In this document: positions 18,414 through 32,007 of the stretch, piece by piece
Layout: each line of letters begins with the position of its first letter
Numbering within the stretch: the stretch's first letter is position 1
Assembly: GCF_019469185.1 (NCBI RefSeq)
Contig: NZ_CP048264.1
Span: 2,542,001-2,606,000 of the forward strand
DNA from: Gilliamella sp. ESL0441
GTDB taxonomy: Bacteria; Pseudomonadota; Gammaproteobacteria; Enterobacterales; Orbaceae
DNA length: 64,000 nucleotides
Direction of reading: 5' to 3'
Notes under the pieces: model-generated
Seen by the model: only the letters and a program-made list of their open reading frames with translations
Told to the model about the DNA's origin: nothing
The model's database searches: none
Translations under genes and position numbers: made by a program

Positions 18414-19200
18414 CGTTGAACAATTGCAATTAACCTTTAACCAAGGTACACCTATTGAAAATCACGTATTACGTGGCTTAAATTTAAATATAAAAGAAGG
18501 TGAGTTTGTTACGATTATTGGTAGTAATGGTGCGGGTAAAAGTTCGTTACTTAATATTATTAGCGGAGATTTACTTAGTGACTCAGGGCATGTCATCATC
18601 AATGGCAAAGATGTAACGCGTGTTCCTGCCTGGAAAAGAGCAGGAATGGTTGCCAGAGTGTTTCAAGATCCGATGGTGGGAACCTGTGAAAATTTAACCA
18701 TCGAAGAAAATCTTGCTATTGCTTATAATCGTGGACGTTGTTTTACATTACGCCCTGCACTTAATCGCAAAATTCAGTCCATATTTAAGGAAAAGCTTGC
18801 GACTTTAAATTTAGGTCTCGAAAATCGTTTATCCGATATGATGGGGTTACTTTCAGGAGGACAAAGACAAGCAATAAGTTTATTGATGTCGACCTTACAG
18901 CCATCTAAAATTTTGTTACTCGATGAACACACCGCTGCACTTGATCCTAAAACAGCTCAATTCGTTCTAGATCTGACTAATGAAATAGTGGGCAAAAACC
19001 AGTTAACAACCATGATGGTAACACATTCAATGAAACAAGCTCTAGAATACGGAAACAGGACCGTAATGCTTCATCAGGGACAAGTCGTACTTGATGTTTC
19101 TGGTGAACAACGTGATAAGATGACAGTAAATGACTTATTAGCTATGTTTGAAAAAACACGCGGTGAAAAAGTTACCGACGATGCCTTACTTTTAGGTTAA
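18406..19200 (+). CDS. ABC transporter ATP-binding protein, COG1101 type
   Basis: Cytoplasmic ATPase of the importer, 264 aa. Walker A is GSNGAGKSS (near 39-47), the Q-loop is VFQDP, the signature is LLSGGQRQA, Walker B ILLLDEHTAAL, and the switch His is in VTHSM. Asp-Glu-His-Thr after Walker B is characteristic of this subfamily. The ATG lies inside the permease stop region (overlap 18406-18413). A strong terminator follows the stop, so this is the last gene of the operon. Confidence 0.92.
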   Translation: MLNVEQLQLTFNQGTPIENHVLRGLNLNIKEGEFVTIIGSNGAGKSSLLNIISGDLLSDSGHVIINGKDVTRVPAWKRAGMVARVFQDPMVGTCENLTIEENLAIAYNRGRCFTLRPALNRKIQSIFKEKLATLNLGLENRLSDMMGLLSGGQRQAISLLMSTLQPSKILLLDEHTAALDPKTAQFVLDLTNEIVGKNQLTTMMVTHSMKQALEYGNRTVMLHQGQVVLDVSGEQRDKMTVNDLLAMFEKTRGEKVTDDALLLG

Positions 19201-19212
19201 TATTAACAAACA

Positions 19213-19250
19213 AGCAATATTCCTTATTAGGAGTATTGCTTTCTCTTTTT
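19213..19250 (+). terminator. Rho-independent terminator of the ABC operon
   Basis: AGCAATATTCC (19213-19223) pairs with GGAGTATTGCT (19230-19240), one G-U, loop 6 nt. It is followed by TTCTCTTTTT. Confidence 0.8.
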
Positions 19251-19516
19251 GTCTGTCCAATCAAACTCTCCAAACTTTAAGCTCTTTCAATTACTCACAC
19301 AATGTTATCAAAGCATACGCTACTTAAAGATCACTTTTCCATATTAATGGATGGTCAATAATAAAGTACCTTAGCTTATGCTTTTTTTAAATATTTAATC
19401 TACAGACATTAACTTCGATTCAATATCTTTCCAATAAAGAGCATAAATTTGACTCATTGTTATTATAGAGAGCACTTGGCTTGGCTATTCGCCAGTTAAG
19501 TGTTAACCATTTAATC

Positions 19517-19586
19517 TTTAATGGAATTTTATAATCAACAATCTAGTCTAAATAACAGATATGTTATTAGCATCAAACAAATTTAT
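19517..19586. repeat. Direct repeat, copy A
   Basis: Begins TTTAATGGAATTTT and ends CAAACAAATTTAT. It aligns without gaps to 19675-19744 with 58 of 70 identical bases by hand count. The unit spacing is 158 bp. Confidence 0.7.
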
Positions 19587-19674
19587 CACTCATTGGGCAG
19601 GTTAAATCTACAGATTAATATTTTTTATGCTATGAAAATTGAACTACGACATTACACTGATATAACAATAGATA

Positions 19675-19744
19675 TTTAATGGAATTTTGTAATCGACGAC
19701 TTAATGTAGATAATAGACATGTTATTAACATCAAACAAACTTAT
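19675..19744. repeat. Direct repeat, copy B
   Basis: Second copy of the 70-bp unit. Conservation is strongest at the two ends (first 14 bases, and TGTTATTA-CATCAAACAAA near the end). No ORF spans it. Confidence 0.7.
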
Positions 19745-19909
19745 TAATATTTGTAATAAGTATTAGGTAGATCCAATCTGCTGTTTGATATTATTCATGA
19801 GATACCGCTTTAAATGGTTTATTAAAAGTGATTAATGAGCTCATTTCCAGACTATATCCCTCTCTGCTCTTCAATTACGTTGATTTTAATTTCTTAAATC
19901 ATAGATAGC

Positions 19910-19934
19910 AAAAAAACCCAGCATCTCTGCTGGG
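19910..19934 (-). terminator. rrn operon terminator
   Basis: On the minus strand CCCAGCA (19928-19934) pairs with TGCTGGG (19917-19923) around GAGA, followed by a run of seven T (19910-19916). It lies 20 bp after the 5S 3' end. Confidence 0.9.
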
Positions 19935-19953
19935 CTCTCGCACTTATTTAAAA

Positions 19954-20071
19954 GTCTGGCGGCACCCTACTCTCACATGGGTAATACCCACACTACCATC
20001 GGCACTACGGCGTTTCACTTCTGAGTTCGGCATGGGGTCAGGTGGGACCACCGCGCTATTACCGCCAGACA
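19954..20071 (-). rRNA. rrf: 5S ribosomal RNA
   Basis: The reverse strand reads from GTCTGGCGG through the conserved TGGTCCCACCTGACC and CGAACTCAGAAGTGAAACG blocks to the complementary GCCGCCAGAC end. The terminal helix pairs, giving about 116-118 nt. It is the last gene of the rrn operon. Ends are accurate to a few bases. Confidence 0.97.
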
Positions 20072-20222
20072 TATCCTGTCTTCTCTTTCTCTATTGATGT
20101 ACATTATCTCATCTTTACATCAATTCCTCAATCCGGAACAAACTGTTTCTACAATATTCAATCACCTTCCGATGATTTTCTCTTCTCTCTATTCGCATAA
20201 TCCCAAAACAACTCCGAGTTGT

Positions 20223-23122
<2,900 letters not shown>

Positions 23123-23245
23123 TTACAACTCACAGTTGTCTTGGTTTCTATTACGCTTTTTTCTCTTTTCTACTTCATAACATCCATACTTTCGTATCAA
23201 TGCCTTCCGTAAAAACGAGAACTCGTTTCTTTCAGCTTGTTCCTA

Positions 23246-23258
23246 ATTGTTAAAGAGC
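23246..23258 (-). promoter_or_regulatory. Spacer boxA antitermination site
   Basis: The reverse strand reads GCTCTTTAACAAT, identical to the enterobacterial boxA. It lies between tRNA-Glu and 23S, where Nus factors load for antitermination. Confidence 0.85.
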
Positions 23259-23325
23259 TTTATCTTTCTATTTACTCATGCAAGTAAATACAAACATAAT
23301 TAATTCAAGAAATAATCTCATCTGA

Positions 23326-23401
23326 TGGCGTCCCCTAGGGGATTCGAACCCCTGTTACCGCCGTGAAAGGGCGATGTCCTAGGCCTCTAGACGAAGGGGA
23401 C
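23326..23401 (-). tRNA. gltT: tRNA-Glu (UUC)
   Basis: A 76-nt tRNA including the encoded CCA, in the 16S-23S spacer. The acceptor stem GTCCCCT pairs with AGGGGAC. The anticodon loop reads CTTTCAC with anticodon TTC at 23365-23367 (complement GAA on the plus strand), and the T arm carries GGTTCGAATCC. It is close to E. coli tRNA-Glu. It is the only tRNA in this spacer. Confidence 0.98.
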
Positions 23402-23454
23402 TTAATTATTTCTTCATAAACAAACAATCTGTGTGAACACTTACGAGCGCTTCG

Positions 23455-24993
<1,539 letters not shown>

Positions 24994-25130
24994 AAGTTTG
25001 ATGCTCAATAACTGTTTCTGACATATTCAAATGAATCTTCAGTGTCACTTATCAAGACTTAATTTTTTGAGTCCGTAGACTTTTAATTTTTCGTCTCGCA
25101 AGTGCCCACACAGATTGTCTGTTTCTTCTT

Positions 25131-25143
25131 TTTAAAGAGCTGA
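25131..25143 (-). promoter_or_regulatory. rrn leader boxA
   Basis: The reverse strand reads CAGCTCTTTAAAAAG upstream of 16S. It is followed by AGACAATCTGTGTGGGCACT, a leader block I recall from E. coli rrn operons. Confidence 0.7.
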
Positions 25144-25187
25144 CAGTATTTTTTTCGCTTTCGCTTTTACTGTCTCAAGGGCTGCGT

Positions 25188-25216
25188 ATACTACGCTACA
25201 CCTTTTTATTCGTCAA
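25188..25216 (-). promoter_or_regulatory. rrn P2 promoter
   Basis: On the minus strand, -35 TTGACG (25211-25216) and -10 TAGTAT (25188-25193) have 17-bp spacing. Confidence 0.8.
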
Positions 25217-25297
25217 GATCTTTTTTCAAAATTTTTGATCCTGCTCACTAACCTCTTTTACCGCCTGCTTTCGCTGACGCCGTGTCAGTGGATGCGC

Positions 25298-25325
25298 ATT
25301 ATAGAGCCTTAAAAAAATCATGCAA
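25298..25325 (-). promoter_or_regulatory. rrn P1 promoter
   Basis: On the minus strand, -35 TTGCAT (25320-25325), a 16-bp spacer and a perfect -10 TATAAT (25298-25303), followed by the GCGC discriminator and CACTGACACGG. This is very like E. coli rrn P1, the growth-rate and ppGpp responsive promoter. AT-rich DNA upstream (25326-25360) could be an UP element. Confidence 0.88.
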
Positions 25326-25485
25326 GCGTTTATTGCAATTTTATTTCTGTTTGTGTTTTTTTTACCCATGCCGTATTGAAAACAAACTGATCCTATACAA
25401 ATTTTACAAACTTTCTTTATTATTATTTATTATGTCAGTTATGATATGTTTGCTTTAGGCTAACTTATTAAGATGGATTTTTCAT

Positions 25486-26211
25486 ATGCCTTTTACTTTC
25501 GCACACCCAGCAATTGTTTTACCTTTTAATAAAAAGCCTCAATTTTTTTCAATGACAGCCTTAATTATAGGTAGCATGTCCCCTGACTTTGAATATTTTC
25601 TTAGAATGAAAATAAAAAGTGATATGAGCCATACTTTATTTGGTATTGTTTATTTTGATCTGCCAATAACATTAATGGTTGCTTTTATCTTTCATTCCAT
25701 CATTCGTAATGAACTAATCAAAAATTTGCCTCATTTCCTTTTTAAACGATTTGCTCATTATCTTACTTTTAATTGGAATCAGTATTGCTTGCATCATTGG
25801 TTTATTGTTTTGACATCAGCAGTAATGGGCATATTGTCTCATATTGGTTGGGATAGTTTTACTCACTTAACTGGTTTTGTAGTTAAACACATCCCTTTTT
25901 TACAACAGTCAATTTCCCTAAACAATATTGATATTCCTATCTACCAATTACTACAGCATGGCAGTACTTTGGTCGGAATGAGTTTAATATGCCTCTTTAT
26001 TCTTAGATTACCGATCATGACTGATAAAAGGAATACGGTTAGTGTTCTATATTGGGGTTTGGTTATGATGATCGTTATAAGTGGTTTCTCTCTTTTTTTC
26101 GCTAATACTATCCATACTTTTGGTCAAAATGTGGTGAACTTTATTGATGCACTATTTTTAGGATTAATATTAGCACCACTTGTATTGAGAATTATACGGC
26201 GTTTATTTTAA
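25486..26211 (+). CDS. DUF4184 family membrane protein
   Basis: A 241-aa integral membrane protein beginning MPFTFAHPAIVLPF and containing SMSPDFEYFLRMK, the two most recognisable blocks of DUF4184. His and Asp residues in these blocks and in GWDSFTHLTGF are the conserved polar positions, suggesting a membrane-embedded metal or hydrolase-like site. About six hydrophobic segments are present. Function is unknown. It lies downstream of the rrn promoters, transcribed away from them, and converges on gmhB. Confidence 0.8.
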   Translation: MPFTFAHPAIVLPFNKKPQFFSMTALIIGSMSPDFEYFLRMKIKSDMSHTLFGIVYFDLPITLMVAFIFHSIIRNELIKNLPHFLFKRFAHYLTFNWNQYCLHHWFIVLTSAVMGILSHIGWDSFTHLTGFVVKHIPFLQQSISLNNIDIPIYQLLQHGSTLVGMSLICLFILRLPIMTDKRNTVSVLYWGLVMMIVISGFSLFFANTIHTFGQNVVNFIDALFLGLILAPLVLRIIRRLF

Positions 26212-26243
26212 ACACCGTAATAGAATAGTATTGTTTTAGAATG

Positions 26244-26780
26244 TTAAGATTCTGCTTTTATTTTATTAGGTAAATCCGCCAAACTATCGATTACCCAATC
26301 GGCTTGAGCAACGACTTCTTCAGTGATTGGGTCGCCCGTTTTCACTAAAACGGTTTTTTTGACCCCAGCCCTTTTACCTGATAATAGATCTGAAAGTTTA
26401 TCGCCCACCATATAGGAATTAGCAATATCAATGCCTAACTCTTTCGCTGCGGTTTGAATCATACCTGGGCTTGGTTTTCGGCATTCACAATGATCGACTA
26501 GTGGATCATGCGGACAATAATAGATACCATCTAAGTCAACACCTCTGTCTTGTAACGACCAATCCATCCATTCAGTTAAAGTATGAAATTGCTCTTCAGA
26601 AAATTTGTTTCTGGCAATTCCAGATTGATTGGTGGTAATAACTAATAAGAAACCCATTTTTTTGAGCTCTTGCATTGCCTCAATAACTCCGTCAATAAAG
26701 TGGAATTTATCAATTGTATGCACATAGTTATAATCGATGTTTATTGTACCATCACGATCTAAAAAAATAGCAGGCTTCAT
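26244..26780 (-). CDS. gmhB: D-glycero-beta-D-manno-heptose 1,7-bisphosphate 7-phosphatase
   Basis: HAD-family phosphatase of ADP-heptose synthesis for lipopolysaccharide core, 178 aa (E. coli 191). The HAD nucleophile block is FLDRDGTIN (Asp9, Asp11), motif II is TTNQSG, and motif III lies around [10 protein letters not shown]. The zinc loop YYCPHDP...HCECRKP is present but shorter than in E. coli. It is divergent from metNIQ, the same arrangement as in E. coli. Confidence 0.93.
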   Translation of the reverse strand: MKPAIFLDRDGTINIDYNYVHTIDKFHFIDGVIEAMQELKKMGFLLVITTNQSGIARNKFSEEQFHTLTEWMDWSLQDRGVDLDGIYYCPHDPLVDHCECRKPSPGMIQTAAKELGIDIANSYMVGDKLSDLLSGKRAGVKKTVLVKTGDPITEEVVAQADWVIDSLADLPNKIKAES

Positions 26781-26838
26781 ATTTACTCATTTTCCTTTTA
26801 TTTAGGTATTTATCCTAATTTGCATAATATATTATTGA

Positions 26839-26867
26839 TTGACTTAGATGTCTAGACGTCTTAATAT
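26839..26867 (+). promoter_or_regulatory. metNIQ promoter with MetJ operator in the spacer
   Basis: Two adjacent met boxes, AGATGTCT (26846-26853) and AGACGTCT (26854-26861), match the MetJ consensus AGACGTCT at 7/8 and 8/8. They fill the 17-bp spacer between TTGACT (26839-26844) and TAATAT (26862-26867). MetJ with S-adenosylmethionine would block the promoter. Confidence 0.9.
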
Positions 26868-26897
26868 TCAACTATTCGCATTTTGCTTTTATATATT

Positions 26898-27929
26898 ATG
26901 ATACAATTACAACATATTTCGAAAACTTTTGAACATAATAATACGTTAATCCACGCATTAAAGGATATTACTATTAATGTACCCAAAGGTAAAATTTATG
27001 GGGTTATCGGTAAATCAGGCGCTGGAAAAAGTACATTGATTCGCTGTGTCAATCTGTTAGAAAAGCCGACAAGTGGTAAAATTTTTTTAGATAATCAAGA
27101 GATAACTAATCTATCTAATCGACAATTAATTCCTGTTCGTCGAAAAATCAGCATGATTTTTCAACATTTTAATCTTCTCTCATCACGTACCGTATTTGAT
27201 AATATTGCTTTTCCTCTTGAACTTAATCGGACACCCAAAGCTAAGATTAAGCAAAAAGTCGATGAACTAATCGCATTAGTTGGTTTGACTGAAAAAGCAA
27301 ATGTCTATCCAGCCAATTTATCTGGTGGACAAAAGCAACGTGTTGCTATCGCACGAGCCTTGGCAAGTGACCCTAAAGTATTATTGTGTGATGAAGCAAC
27401 CAGTGCCCTTGATCCAGAAACAACGCGTTCGATTTTAACTTTATTAAAAGAAATCAACCAGAAACTTGAATTAACAATCTTATTAATTACCCATGAAATG
27501 GATGTCGTTAAACAGATTTGCGATCAAGTTGCCGTTATTAGCAATGGAGAGTTAATTGAACAATCATCAGTAGGTGAAATGTTTTCCCATGCTAAAACCG
27601 ATATTGCCCGTCAATTTATTCAATCTACTTTACATTTAAACATTCCTGATGACTATTTAACTAAGCTATCAAAAAAGTATAGAGAAGGACTTAATCCCCT
27701 AGTACGCCTAGAGTTTTCAGGTGTTTCGGTTGATTTACCGCTGTTATCGCAAATTGCTCAACAATTCAATATCGAAAGCAATATTATTAGCGCTCAGATG
27801 GATTACGCCGGTGGCGTTAAATTTGGTTTAATGCTAGCGGAAATGAAGGGCGAGACGAAAAGTATTGAATCCGCAATTGAATTTTTAGAAAAAAATAACA
27901 CCAACGTAGAGGTGCTTGGTTATGTTTAG
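26898..27929 (+). CDS. metN: Methionine ABC transporter ATP-binding protein
   Basis: ATPase of the D/L-methionine importer. The ATG at 26898 gives 343 aa, exactly the E. coli length, beginning [11 protein letters not shown]; the upstream TTG at 26883 is not needed. Walker A is GKSGAGKST, the Q-loop region [15 protein letters not shown], the signature LSGGQKQR, Walker [13 protein letters not shown], and the switch is ITHEMDV. The C-terminal ACT-like C2 domain ([15 protein letters not shown]) binds methionine for trans-inhibition. It is first in metNIQ under the MetJ box. Confidence 0.97.
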   Translation: MIQLQHISKTFEHNNTLIHALKDITINVPKGKIYGVIGKSGAGKSTLIRCVNLLEKPTSGKIFLDNQEITNLSNRQLIPVRRKISMIFQHFNLLSSRTVFDNIAFPLELNRTPKAKIKQKVDELIALVGLTEKANVYPANLSGGQKQRVAIARALASDPKVLLCDEATSALDPETTRSILTLLKEINQKLELTILLITHEMDVVKQICDQVAVISNGELIEQSSVGEMFSHAKTDIARQFIQSTLHLNIPDDYLTKLSKKYREGLNPLVRLEFSGVSVDLPLLSQIAQQFNIESNIISAQMDYAGGVKFGLMLAEMKGETKSIESAIEFLEKNNTNVEVLGYV

Positions 27930-28683
27930 TTTTATTCCTTCTTTTAAACCTTTCGAAACCTTATTTCGATATTTAGCACACTACAATTTTTGGGGTGATT
28001 TTGTCGCTTTTTGCTCTTCTTTTAATGGTTTTAATGAAGCCATGTTATTTAAAATGGCACAAGCAACGGATGAAACACTTTATATGGTTATCTTATCTGG
28101 ATTTTGGGGAACCGTTATTGGATTACCGATTGGTATACTTCTTTATACCACTCGTAAAGGACAAATTTTAGATTGTTATATCGCTAATAGTGTTATTTCA
28201 TTTATAACGAATATATTTCGTTCAATACCTTTTATTATATTGATTGTTTGGATTATTCCTTTTACAACTTTCTTAATGGGAACGTTTATTGGTAAACAAG
28301 CTGCTGTTGTGCCACTAAGTATAGGTGTTTCACCATTAATCGCTCGCATGATTGAAAATGCATTATTAGATGTTCCAAAAGGTTTGATTGAAGCAGCTCG
28401 CTCAATGGGTGCAACGCCATTTCAAATCATTTATAAAGTATTATTACCTGAATCCTTACCGGTCATTGTTAATAGTATGACAATTACTTTAATTACGCTA
28501 ACGGGTTATATTGCCATGGCAGGCGCTGTTGGTGCAGGTGGTCTTGGTCAATTGGCAATTCAATATGGTTACAATGGATACAAGCCTGCTATAATGAATA
28601 CAGTTTTAGTTATCTTAATCATTATTGTATTTATTATTCAGTTTATAGGAAATGCCATTGTAAAACGCGTAACTCATCATTAA
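27922..28683 (+). CDS. metI: Methionine ABC transporter permease
   Basis: Membrane subunit of the importer. The ATG at 27922 overlaps the metN stop by 8 nt and has AGAGGTG as Shine-Dalgarno. It gives 253 aa versus 217 in E. coli; the extra ~36 residues form an aromatic-rich N-terminal segment ([18 protein letters not shown]...). The core matches Met[34 protein letters not shown], and the EAA loop [22 protein letters not shown] later ATG near 28042 would give a conventional length, but no good ribosome binding site was seen there. Confidence 0.94.
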   Translation: MFSFIPSFKPFETLFRYLAHYNFWGDFVAFCSSFNGFNEAMLFKMAQATDETLYMVILSGFWGTVIGLPIGILLYTTRKGQILDCYIANSVISFITNIFRSIPFIILIVWIIPFTTFLMGTFIGKQAAVVPLSIGVSPLIARMIENALLDVPKGLIEAARSMGATPFQIIYKVLLPESLPVIVNSMTITLITLTGYIAMAGAVGAGGLGQLAIQYGYNGYKPAIMNTVLVILIIIVFIIQFIGNAIVKRVTHH

Positions 28684-28697
28684 TTTTGGAGAAAATT

Positions 28698-29600
28698 ATG
28701 TCAATTAAACAGCTAGCATTAATTACCACCTTAGTCAGTGCCTTTTTTGTAACGGGTTGTGATAATAGTAAACAAACAGTATCGGAAAATAACAATTCAA
28801 ATCAATCAGATAATATGACGACACTTAAAGTCGGTGTTATTTCAGGGCCCGAACAAGAAGTAGCCGAAGTGGTAAAACAACAAGCTAAGGATCTTTATCA
28901 TTTAGATGTTGAGTTGGTTATTTTCAATGATTATGTCACCCCTAATCAAGCATTAAATGATGGATTAATTGACGTTAATGCATTCCAACATAAACCTTAT
29001 TTAGATGAGCAAATGAAAGAGCGTGGTTACAAATTAGCTGTTGTCGGTAATTCATTTGTTTACCCAATTGCAAGTTATTCTCATAAACTTAAACCAATCG
29101 ACAATGCTACGCCAACGGGTGAAGGCGTGAAAGTGACATCTCCGCGTGGCGAAACTTTCTTTATTCCAGCTAACTCAACCATTGCGATTCCAAATGATCC
29201 AACTAATTTAGGTCGTGCACTATTGTTATTACAACATGAAGGATTAATTACCGTTGATAAATCAAAAGGTTTATTACCGACAGTTTTAGATATCACCAGT
29301 AATCCTAATAATTATAAAATTGTTGAGCTTGAAGCGCCTATGTTGCCACGCTCTTTAGACGATGCACAAGTTGACCTTGCTATTATCAATAATGCATTTG
29401 CCGGACAAGCAAATTTAACGCCAAGTAAAGATGGCATTTTTGTTGAAGATAAAGAATCCCCTTACGTTAATATTATCGTTGCCCGTGAAGCTGATAAAGA
29501 TAACGAGAATATCAAAAATTTTGTGAAAGCTTACCAAACTGATGCTGTAGCGCAAAAGGCAGATCAAATTTTTAATGGTGGTGCTATTCGTGGTTGGTAA
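28698..29600 (+). CDS. metQ: Methionine-binding lipoprotein
   Basis: Periplasmic methionine receptor of MetNI. The ATG at 28698 has TTTTGGAG upstream and gives 300 aa. It starts with a lipoprotein signal (SIKQLALITTLVSAFFVTGC, lipobox VTGC), so it is probably anchored to the inner membrane. NlpA/MetQ blocks are LKVGVISGPEQEV, VNAFQHKPYLDEQ, IAIPNDPTNLGRALLLLQ and IINNAFAGQA. An Asn/Ser/Gln-rich linker of ~25 residues follows the lipid-attached Cys. It closes the metNIQ operon. Confidence 0.96.
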   Translation: MSIKQLALITTLVSAFFVTGCDNSKQTVSENNNSNQSDNMTTLKVGVISGPEQEVAEVVKQQAKDLYHLDVELVIFNDYVTPNQALNDGLIDVNAFQHKPYLDEQMKERGYKLAVVGNSFVYPIASYSHKLKPIDNATPTGEGVKVTSPRGETFFIPANSTIAIPNDPTNLGRALLLLQHEGLITVDKSKGLLPTVLDITSNPNNYKIVELEAPMLPRSLDDAQVDLAIINNAFAGQANLTPSKDGIFVEDKESPYVNIIVAREADKDNENIKNFVKAYQTDAVAQKADQIFNGGAIRGW

Positions 29601-29630
29601 TAACTTACCAAAAACATTAATAAATCAAAA

Positions 29631-29655
29631 TTCCGCCGATTTAAGGTCGGCGGAA
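29631..29655 (-). terminator. Strong hairpin downstream of metQ
   Basis: TTCCGCCGA (29631-29639) pairs with TCGGCGGAA (29647-29655), loop 7 nt. On the plus side no U tract follows; on the minus side TTTTGATTT follows. It may stabilise the metNIQ mRNA end or stop antisense transcripts. Confidence 0.5.
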
Positions 29656-29736
29656 ACAATTAAAGACAAAATAGATAGAGTTATTGAGTGAGATACTGCA
29701 GACCATACATTAACTTAGTAGAGCATAGTTAAGATC

Positions 29737-30462
29737 ATGACCTGGCATATAGACCCCATTGGTATTATACATTCCCCTTATAGCGAAAAATTTGCTGTAC
29801 CCAGACAACCGAATTTAGTTCCTGCTGGACATGGAGAACTTCATTTATTGGCACCTTATAACGATCCTAATAGTGTTAAAGGATTAGAACAGTTTTCACA
29901 TTTATGGTTGCTATTTCAATTCCACCATATAGATCAGAACAAGTGGCGCTTAACCGTTCGTCCTCCTCGTTTAGGTGGAAATAAAACGTTAGGCGTATTT
30001 GCAACTCGTTCCCCATTTAGACCCAATCATATCGGGCTTTCGGCAGTAGAATTAAAAGACATAGTCATTAAAAATAAACAAGTTATTTTAAAATTAGGAA
30101 GTTTAGATTTAGTTGATGGCACACCTATAATCGATATAAAACCCTATCTACCTTATTGTGATAGTTATCCAGATGCCACTGCTGGCTATGCACAAACGTC
30201 TCCAGAAAAAAAATTAACAGTTGAATTTTCTTCTCAAGCATTAGAATCCATCTCTTTACATCAACAAAGTTATCCTCAATTGAAAGAGTTAATTACCCAA
30301 GTTATAGCTCAAGATCCTAGACCAGCCTATAAGCATCATAATACTGAAAAACAGACATATGGTATATGCTTGTATAATTTTAATATTCAATGGCAAATAG
30401 CCCAGCAACATGTAGTAGTTCAAGATATTTGTATCAATTCTGACCTAAAATCCGTTACCTAA
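29737..30462 (+). CDS. trmO: tRNA (t6A37) N6-methyltransferase TrmO
   Basis: SAM-dependent enzyme making m6t6A at position 37 of tRNA-Thr, formerly TsaA/YaeB. It is 241 aa (E. coli 235). Blocks are IGIIHSPYSEKFAVPRQP, VKGLEQFSHLWLLFQFH, RPPRLGGNKTLGVFATRSPF, LDLVDGTPIIDIKPYLPYCD and a C-terminal QDPRPAYK. It follows metNIQ as an independent unit; in E. coli it also lies near metNIQ/gmhB. No clear promoter was picked out. Confidence 0.95.
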   Translation: MTWHIDPIGIIHSPYSEKFAVPRQPNLVPAGHGELHLLAPYNDPNSVKGLEQFSHLWLLFQFHHIDQNKWRLTVRPPRLGGNKTLGVFATRSPFRPNHIGLSAVELKDIVIKNKQVILKLGSLDLVDGTPIIDIKPYLPYCDSYPDATAGYAQTSPEKKLTVEFSSQALESISLHQQSYPQLKELITQVIAQDPRPAYKHHNTEKQTYGICLYNFNIQWQIAQQHVVVQDICINSDLKSVT

Positions 30463-30583
30463 TATTTTATTTGAGAATTTTCCTACATATAAGAAATGTA
30501 ATAGAGCTCAGAACGCTGTGCACTTTTAGCTATCGATATATTAATAAATAAGAAAATTGAATTTAAAATTTAATAAAGGAGAG

Positions 30584-30613
30584 GGTCAACTATTAAATAG
30601 CTGACCGTTTTTA
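30584..30613 (+). terminator. Terminator-like hairpin after trmO
   Basis: GGTCA (30584-30588) pairs with TGACC (30602-30606) and CTA with TAG inside, followed by GTTTTTA. It lies between trmO and the convergent hslO. Confidence 0.55.
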
Positions 30614-30651
30614 CTTTAATAACATCATTTATATCAAAAAGAAATGATTAA

Positions 30652-31515
30652 TTAGTGGTAATTGACGTGTTGCTTGTTTCTCATTTTTGCAATATCAATT
30701 TCATCAAAGATATAATGCTTACCGCAATAGTCACATAGGATATCAATCTTACCGCCATCCTCTTTGAGAATTTCATTAATTTCATTTTGCGGTATTGTTA
30801 CTAGACTATCTTCAAAACGTTGCCGAGAACAACCACATTTAAATGTAACATTCTCAGTTTCAAACAGTCGAACTTGTTCTTGATTATAAAGGCGATATAA
30901 AATTTCATCACTGGTTAGTTTAAATAATTCATCGCTCGTGATTGTTTCGGTTAAAGCGCATAGATGATCAAAAGAATCTTCAGTATTTTCATTAGCTGGT
31001 AACACTTGCAATAATATGCCGGCAGCCATTGGTTTATTATTGTAAACACCTGTTTTAACAAATAATCTAGTTGGCAACTGTTCAGACTGCATAAAGTAAT
31101 TTTCAATACATCCTATTAGCGTCTCTTTTTCAAGTCCGACAATACCTTGATAGCGTTCTCCATTCTTGGGCGTAATGGTAATTACAATATAGCCATTACC
31201 CACCATATCTTTCAGTGACGCATTATCAGCAATGTCACCATTAACCCGAGCTACCCCACGTAATTGTTGATGATGATTGCCATTAACAACCGCTAAACGC
31301 AGAGGACCATCACCTTGTAATTGAACCGCAATATCGCCTTCAAATTTTAAGGTTGCGGTTAATAAACTCGTCGCAACCAGTAACTCACCCAATAAATTTT
31401 GTACTGCTACAGGATAATTATGGTTATCTAAAATTGCTTGGTAAGTTTGTTCTAAACGAGTTATTTCACCACGAACAGGGTGATTATCAAAGATAAATCG
31501 ATTTAAAGTATCCAT
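30652..31515 (-). CDS. hslO: Hsp33 redox-regulated chaperone
   Basis: Holdase activated by oxidation and unfolding, cytoplasmic. Start chosen at ATG 31515 ([11 protein letters not shown], 287 aa), 1 nt after the hslR stop, giving an N terminus close to E. coli Hsp33; an in-frame ATG at 31545 would add 10 residues and overlap hslR. Conserved blocks are [47 protein letters not shown] and [13 protein letters not shown]. The redox zinc site is CGC (near 233 counted in this form) plus CDYC in the last 40 residues. It forms an operon with hslR. Confidence 0.96.
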   Translation of the reverse strand: MDTLNRFIFDNHPVRGEITRLEQTYQAILDNHNYPVAVQNLLGELLVATSLLTATLKFEGDIAVQLQGDGPLRLAVVNGNHHQQLRGVARVNGDIADNASLKDMVGNGYIVITITPKNGERYQGIVGLEKETLIGCIENYFMQSEQLPTRLFVKTGVYNNKPMAAGILLQVLPANENTEDSFDHLCALTETITSDELFKLTSDEILYRLYNQEQVRLFETENVTFKCGCSRQRFEDSLVTIPQNEINEILKEDGGKIDILCDYCGKHYIFDEIDIAKMRNKQHVNYH

Positions 31516-31516
31516 A

Positions 31517-31924
31517 TCAATTTTTGTCGCCTTGTTGTCTATCATATTTAAATTTTATTAAATTACGCCGCTCTTTTTTATCCGGCTTTCTATCAGGATG
31601 TGGCATGGTTAATGCATTAAGCTTACGTGCTTCGGCAATTTTTTCACGTTTATCTAAGCTTTCTGGTGTTTCTTGATAAAGTAATTGAGCTTCTTGCGCA
31701 GGTCTCCGCTGCTCATTAATTGCAAGAATTTTAATTGTTTTTTGATCTGAACCTTGCCGAAGGGTCAATATTGCACCAACTTCAACTATCTTACTAGGTT
31801 TAGTTCGTTGACCATTATAGTGAACTTTTCCCCCTTCGACCATTTCACGAGCGAGTGAACGCGTTTTATAAAACCGTGCAGCCCACAACCATTTATCTAA
31901 TCTTACTGGAACCATATTTTTCAT
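31517..31924 (-). CDS. hslR: Heat shock protein 15, S4-domain ribosome recycling factor
   Basis: Binds free 50S subunits carrying nascent chains. It is 135 aa (E. coli 133). The S4 RNA-binding domain occupies residues 6-70 ([32 protein letters not shown]). The basic C terminus contains [21 protein letters not shown], a family hallmark. It is directly upstream of hslO with 1-nt spacing, as in the conserved hslRO pair. Confidence 0.97.
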   Translation of the reverse strand: MKNMVPVRLDKWLWAARFYKTRSLAREMVEGGKVHYNGQRTKPSKIVEVGAILTLRQGSDQKTIKILAINEQRRPAQEAQLLYQETPESLDKREKIAEARKLNALTMPHPDRKPDKKERRNLIKFKYDRQQGDKN

Positions 31925-32007
31925 TTTTTGTTTATCACTAATTCAGTTTTATAAGACAAAAAAAGCATTTCAAACATTTTTAATATATAAGGTCCACTTT
32001 ATAAAAA

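Larger units (their letters stand above)
19251..19909. other. Gene-free spacer between the ABC operon and the rrn operon
   Basis: About 660 bp of AT-rich DNA with stop codons in every frame I checked and no recognisable protein similarity. It contains a pair of 70-bp imperfect direct repeats listed separately. Confidence 0.6.
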
